Both the position numbers and the translations under genes were made by a program. From the NCBI RefSeq assembly GCF_002113025.1, contig NZ_NEJH01000012.1, positions 97,456 through 161,455 on the forward strand: a stretch of 64,000 bases of DNA, written 5' to 3'. The DNA comes from Pseudomonas sp. B28(2017) (GTDB lineage: Bacteria > Pseudomonadota > Gammaproteobacteria > Pseudomonadales > Pseudomonadaceae). Under the pieces are notes generated by a model. The model was not told the DNA's origin and ran no database searches. It was given only the letters and a program-made list of their open reading frames with translations. Positions 61,301 to 64,000 of this stretch are shown in pieces; positions within the stretch are counted from its first letter, which is position 1; the number at the start of each line of letters is the position of its first letter.

Positions 61301-62155
61301 ATGAGCGAACGCCCCGAAGAGCCAAACCAGGCTTCTGACGCCGAAAGCCTGCTGCCCATCGATGAACATGTCGAGGAAGGGCATGACGCTGAAGGTCGTA
61401 AAGTCCGGCATCGTGGTATCTATCTTCTGCCGAATCTGTTCACCACTGCGAACCTGTTCGCAGGGTTCTACTCCATCATCAACTCGATGAGCGCCCAGGC
61501 TGCCTTGAGCGCCGGCGACTCGGTCAATGCGAGCAAGTACTTTGCGTTTGCCGCCATCGCCATTTTCGTCGCGATGGTACTCGACGGCCTTGATGGTCGG
61601 GTTGCGCGCATGACCAACACGCAGAGCGCTTTTGGTGCCGAGTACGACTCGCTGTCGGACATGGTCGCCTTTGGAGTTGCGCCGGCATTGCTGGCCTTCG
61701 GTTGGGCCTTGGGTGACATGGGCAAGGTCGGCTGGATGGTTGCCTTCGTTTATGTCGCGGGTGCGGCGCTGCGTCTCGCGCGCTTCAATACTCAAGTCGG
61801 TACGGCGGACAAACGCTACTTCATAGGCCTGGCCAGCCCGGCGGCGGCGGGTGTTGTTGCGGGCATTGTCTGGGCATTCAGCGATTACGGCATCCAGGGC
61901 TCCAAGATGTCTTTCCTGGTGGCGCTGATGGTTGCTGCGGCCGGCATGCTGATGGTCAGCAACATCAAATACAACAGCTTCAAGGAGCTGGATCTGAAGG
62001 GGCGAGTGCCTTTCGTGGCGATTCTCGCTGTGGTGCTGGTCTTCGCAGTGGTATTCAGTGATCCGCCGCGCATCCTGCTGCTGGTGTTTCTCGCCTATGC
62101 AGCTTCCGGTCCGGTTCAATACCTGTTACGCCTTCGCCGTAACAAGAGCGCGTAA
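61301..62155 (+). CDS. pssA: CDP-diacylglycerol--serine O-phosphatidyltransferase
   Basis: An inner-membrane phospholipid enzyme, about seven helices, 284 residues. The CDP-alcohol phosphotransferase motif DG-x2-AR-x8-G-x3-D-x3-D is present as DGRVARMTNTQSAFGAEYDSLSD. The N-terminal acidic extension (ERPEEPNQASDAESLLPIDE) is cytosolic. Two ATGs, 61295 and 61301, are in frame; 61301 has the better distance to AAGG. It makes phosphatidylserine, the precursor of phosphatidylethanolamine. Confidence 0.95.
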   Translation: MSERPEEPNQASDAESLLPIDEHVEEGHDAEGRKVRHRGIYLLPNLFTTANLFAGFYSIINSMSAQAALSAGDSVNASKYFAFAAIAIFVAMVLDGLDGRVARMTNTQSAFGAEYDSLSDMVAFGVAPALLAFGWALGDMGKVGWMVAFVYVAGAALRLARFNTQVGTADKRYFIGLASPAAAGVVAGIVWAFSDYGIQGSKMSFLVALMVAAAGMLMVSNIKYNSFKELDLKGRVPFVAILAVVLVFAVVFSDPPRILLLVFLAYAASGPVQYLLRLRRNKSA

Positions 62156-62213
62156 TTTCCCTCATACTCCGCAGTCTATGGGTGCATCTGTCCTCCAAAG
62201 CTGCGGAGTAACC

Positions 62214-63227
62214 ATGCTGATCAAAGTCTCCAAGGCGTCCGACTGCCATGAGTCGGACGTCACACCTGAATCCCTCTATCTATCTCGACGCAAAGTGCTC
62301 GGTTCCACGGTTGCCGGTCTGGCTTTGGGCTGCCTGCCGCAATGGGCCAGCGCTGGCGATGCTGCGCGCTACCCGGATGTCGAATCCGGCAAGGCGCCCT
62401 CCTGGCTCAGCGAAAAGCTTGCGACTACCCAGTGGGGCGCGGTCAACGTCAAGGATGAGGCGATCACGCCATTCAAGGATGCGACCCGTTACAACAACTT
62501 CTACGAGTTCGGCGCAGATAAAGGTGATCCAGCTGCCAATGCGGGCACACTAAAGACGGAACCGTGGTCCGTGGTGGTGGACGGGGAGGTGGGCAAGCCT
62601 GGGCGGTATGCGCTGGAAGACTTCATGAAGCCGTATCAGTTGGAGGAGCGAATCTACCGACTGCGTTGCGTGGAGGCCTGGTCGATGGTCATTCCCTGGA
62701 TCGGTTTTCCCCTCTCGGTTTTGCTCAAGGAGGTCGAGCCGACCTCGAAAGCCAGATTCATCCGCTTCGAAACCCTGCAGGATCCCAAGAGCATGCCGGG
62801 TCAGCGCTCCGGTTTTGCCTTGATCGACTGGCCATATATAGAAGGGCTGCGTCTTGATGAGGCGATGAACCCGTTGGCGATTCTCGCGGTAGGCATGTAC
62901 GGGCGTGAGCTGCCTAATCAAAACGGTGCGCCGCTGCGATTGGTGGTGCCATGGAAATACGGTTTCAAGAGCATTAAGTCCATCGTGCGTATCAGTCTGG
63001 TCAGCGAGCAGCCGAAAACCACCTGGCAGGGCATTGCACCGGATGAATATGGCTTTTATGCGAACGTGAATCCCACCGTTGATCATCCTCGCTGGACTCA
63101 GGCTCGTGAACGCCGCCTGCCCAGCGGGTTGCTCAAACCCAATGTGCGCGACACGCAAATGTTCAACGGCTATTCAGAGGAAGTCGCCTCTCTATATGCG
63201 GGGCTCGACCTGAGGGTGAATTACTGA
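62214..63227 (+). CDS. msrP: Protein-methionine-sulfoxide reductase catalytic subunit MsrP
   Basis: A periplasmic molybdoenzyme repairing oxidised methionine in envelope proteins. ATG 62214, behind GGAG, gives 337 residues with a twin-arginine signal (LSRRKVLGSTVAGLALG). The molybdenum-binding Cys lies in RLRCVEAWSMVIPWIG (about residue 145). The family motifs YNNFYEFGADKGDP and LRLVVPWKYGFKSIKSI are present. The stop overlaps the msrQ start (TGATG). Part of the conserved pair msrP-msrQ. Confidence 0.95.
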   Translation: MLIKVSKASDCHESDVTPESLYLSRRKVLGSTVAGLALGCLPQWASAGDAARYPDVESGKAPSWLSEKLATTQWGAVNVKDEAITPFKDATRYNNFYEFGADKGDPAANAGTLKTEPWSVVVDGEVGKPGRYALEDFMKPYQLEERIYRLRCVEAWSMVIPWIGFPLSVLLKEVEPTSKARFIRFETLQDPKSMPGQRSGFALIDWPYIEGLRLDEAMNPLAILAVGMYGRELPNQNGAPLRLVVPWKYGFKSIKSIVRISLVSEQPKTTWQGIAPDEYGFYANVNPTVDHPRWTQARERRLPSGLLKPNVRDTQMFNGYSEEVASLYAGLDLRVNY

Positions 63228-63847
63228 TGCGCTATCCGTTTTGGCGTATCGGCGTCTTTATTGTGGTGTTGGTGTGGCCGCTGATGTGGTTGTACCAGGC
63301 CTGGGACGATGTGCTTGGGCCGGATCCGGGCAAGGTGCTGGTCGATCGCCTGGGTTTGGGGGCGCTTGTTCTGCTGCTTGTAACGTTGAGCATGGCGCCT
63401 TTGCAGAAGCTCACCGGTTGGGCGGGGTGGGGCTCCGTGCGGCGACAGTTGGGATTGTGGTGTTTTACCTATGTGCTGCTCCACCTCATTAGTTATTCCG
63501 CATTCATTCTTGGTTTTGACTGGTCACAGCTGAGTGTCGAGTTGCGCAAGCGGCCTTACATTATTGTCGGGGCGCTGGGCTTTCTAGAATTGCTGGCATT
63601 GGCGGTGACTTCCAATCGATACAGTCAGCGGCGATTGGGTGCTCGCTGGAAGCAGTTGCATCGCCTGGCTTATGTAATTCTCGGGCTTGGATTGCTGCAT
63701 ATGCTCTGGATTGTGCGCGCCGACCTGAAGGAGTGGGCGATCTATGCGTCTATAGGGGTAGTGCTGTTAGTGCTGCGGCTACCGCCTTTAGCTCGTCGAA
63801 TCCCGCGGTTGATGGCTAAAAAGGGCTCTTCTGCCAAAAAGGCGTAA
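63227..63847 (+). CDS. msrQ: Membrane haem subunit MsrQ
   Basis: A 206-residue, six-helix cytochrome b-type protein that passes quinol or flavin electrons to MsrP. Candidate haem histidines are in YVLLHLISY and WKQLHRLAYVILGLGLLHML, and the conserved GxRRQLGLWCFTYV loop is present. The C-terminus is basic (KKGSSAKKA). Coupled to msrP by a one-base overlap. Confidence 0.94.
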   Translation: MRYPFWRIGVFIVVLVWPLMWLYQAWDDVLGPDPGKVLVDRLGLGALVLLLVTLSMAPLQKLTGWAGWGSVRRQLGLWCFTYVLLHLISYSAFILGFDWSQLSVELRKRPYIIVGALGFLELLALAVTSNRYSQRRLGARWKQLHRLAYVILGLGLLHMLWIVRADLKEWAIYASIGVVLLVLRLPPLARRIPRLMAKKGSSAKKA

Positions 63848-63854
63848 ATAGTGG

Positions 63855-63882
63855 TTGACGGCAGATTCTGGAGGCCTATAAT
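63855..63882 (+). promoter_or_regulatory. Strong rRNA-type promoter at the window end
   Basis: TTGACG (63855-63860), a 16-base spacer and a perfect TATAAT (63877-63882) followed by the GC-rich discriminator TCGCCCCACT, typical of stringently controlled rrn promoters. The following ~115 bases have no coding frame and look like an rrn leader (CTTGTTAAACA boxA-like piece near 63919-63930). In other pseudomonads an rRNA operon follows msrQ. The 16S gene itself is beyond the window. Confidence 0.75.
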
Positions 63883-64000
63883 TCGCCCCACTTCCGGCGC
63901 AGTCGAAACGGAAAACTCCTTGTTAAACAATGAGTTACGCAGATTTCGGCGGCAGGTTGCTTCAGGTCATCGAAGCTGAAAGGAAGTTGAAAAAGAGGTG

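Overview
The window is chromosomal DNA of a Pseudomonas species, most likely of the P. fluorescens/P. putida side of the genus. The evidence is the high-GC coding style, the gene neighbourhoods (clpB-pgeF-rluD-bamD-pilSR, cbrXAB-crcZ-pcnB-folK-panBC, mrcB-lpoP, ilvIHC-pssA-msrPQ-rrn), two Pseudomonas regulatory RNAs (CrcZ and PrrF), and paired REP sequences (REPINs) in intergenic gaps. About 97% of the window is explained by recognisable genes. There is no prophage, insertion sequence, CRISPR array or defence island.

Layout. 1-5,934: end of fkpB, ispH, then a minor-pilin cluster (fimT on the minus strand; fimU-pilV-pilW-pilX-small pilY-position gene-pilE on the plus strand) and thiO. 5,974-9,037 (minus): pilR, a wreck of pilS, a PP0621-family gene, bamD. 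9,189-13,568: rluD-pgeF and heat-shock clpB. 13,753-14,324: tRNA cluster Asn-Pro-Lys-(terminator)-Pro. 14,406-17,140 (minus): ndh, DUF3094, MOSC, DUF1780. 17,360-21,212: a transport-only aromatic-acid (benzoate-type) operon. 21,222-23,336: DUF2790, a LysR regulator, a COG3235-type permease. 23,372-26,921: yacG-coaE-pilD-pilC facing away from pilA, with pilB missing. 27,222-33,138: BON protein, DUF2845, DUF748, an rRNA methyltransferase-like gene, MpaB. 33,176-41,542: acs, pgi, panD, panC-panB, folK, pcnB. 41,712-46,855: the carbon/nitrogen-balance locus cbrX-cbrA-cbrB plus CrcZ. 46,933-50,875: gluQ, dksA, aminotransferase-sfsA, Rieske protein. 51,113-53,868: PrrF, TfoX-C, pentapeptide protein, APH/AAA fusion. 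53,984-57,391: mrcB-lpoP-yqcC. 57,580-63,847: ilvIHC with a structured leader, pssA, msrPQ. The last 150 bases carry an rRNA-type promoter, so an rrn operon probably starts just beyond the window.

Main threads. (1) Type IV pilus genes are dispersed and decaying in a specific pattern. All prepilin-like genes, pilC, pilD and pilR look intact. The extension ATPase pilB has been reduced to what look like its last codons, pilS has lost both its sensor and its ATPase domain, and the pilY1 position holds only a 137-residue secreted protein. The pilA sigma-54 promoter and the sigma-54 activator PilR are kept. (2) A carbon-catabolite-repression circuit is visible: CrcZ under a sigma-54 promoter beside cbrB, and A-rich Hfq/Crc-type motifs against the ribosome-binding sites of the benK-like transporter, the OprD-family porin and possibly acs. 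(3) The leader of ilvIHC contains a long-range 16-of-17 bp stem enclosing further hairpins. I do not recognise this element. Function calls rest on protein motifs and gene context read by eye; no database search was possible.
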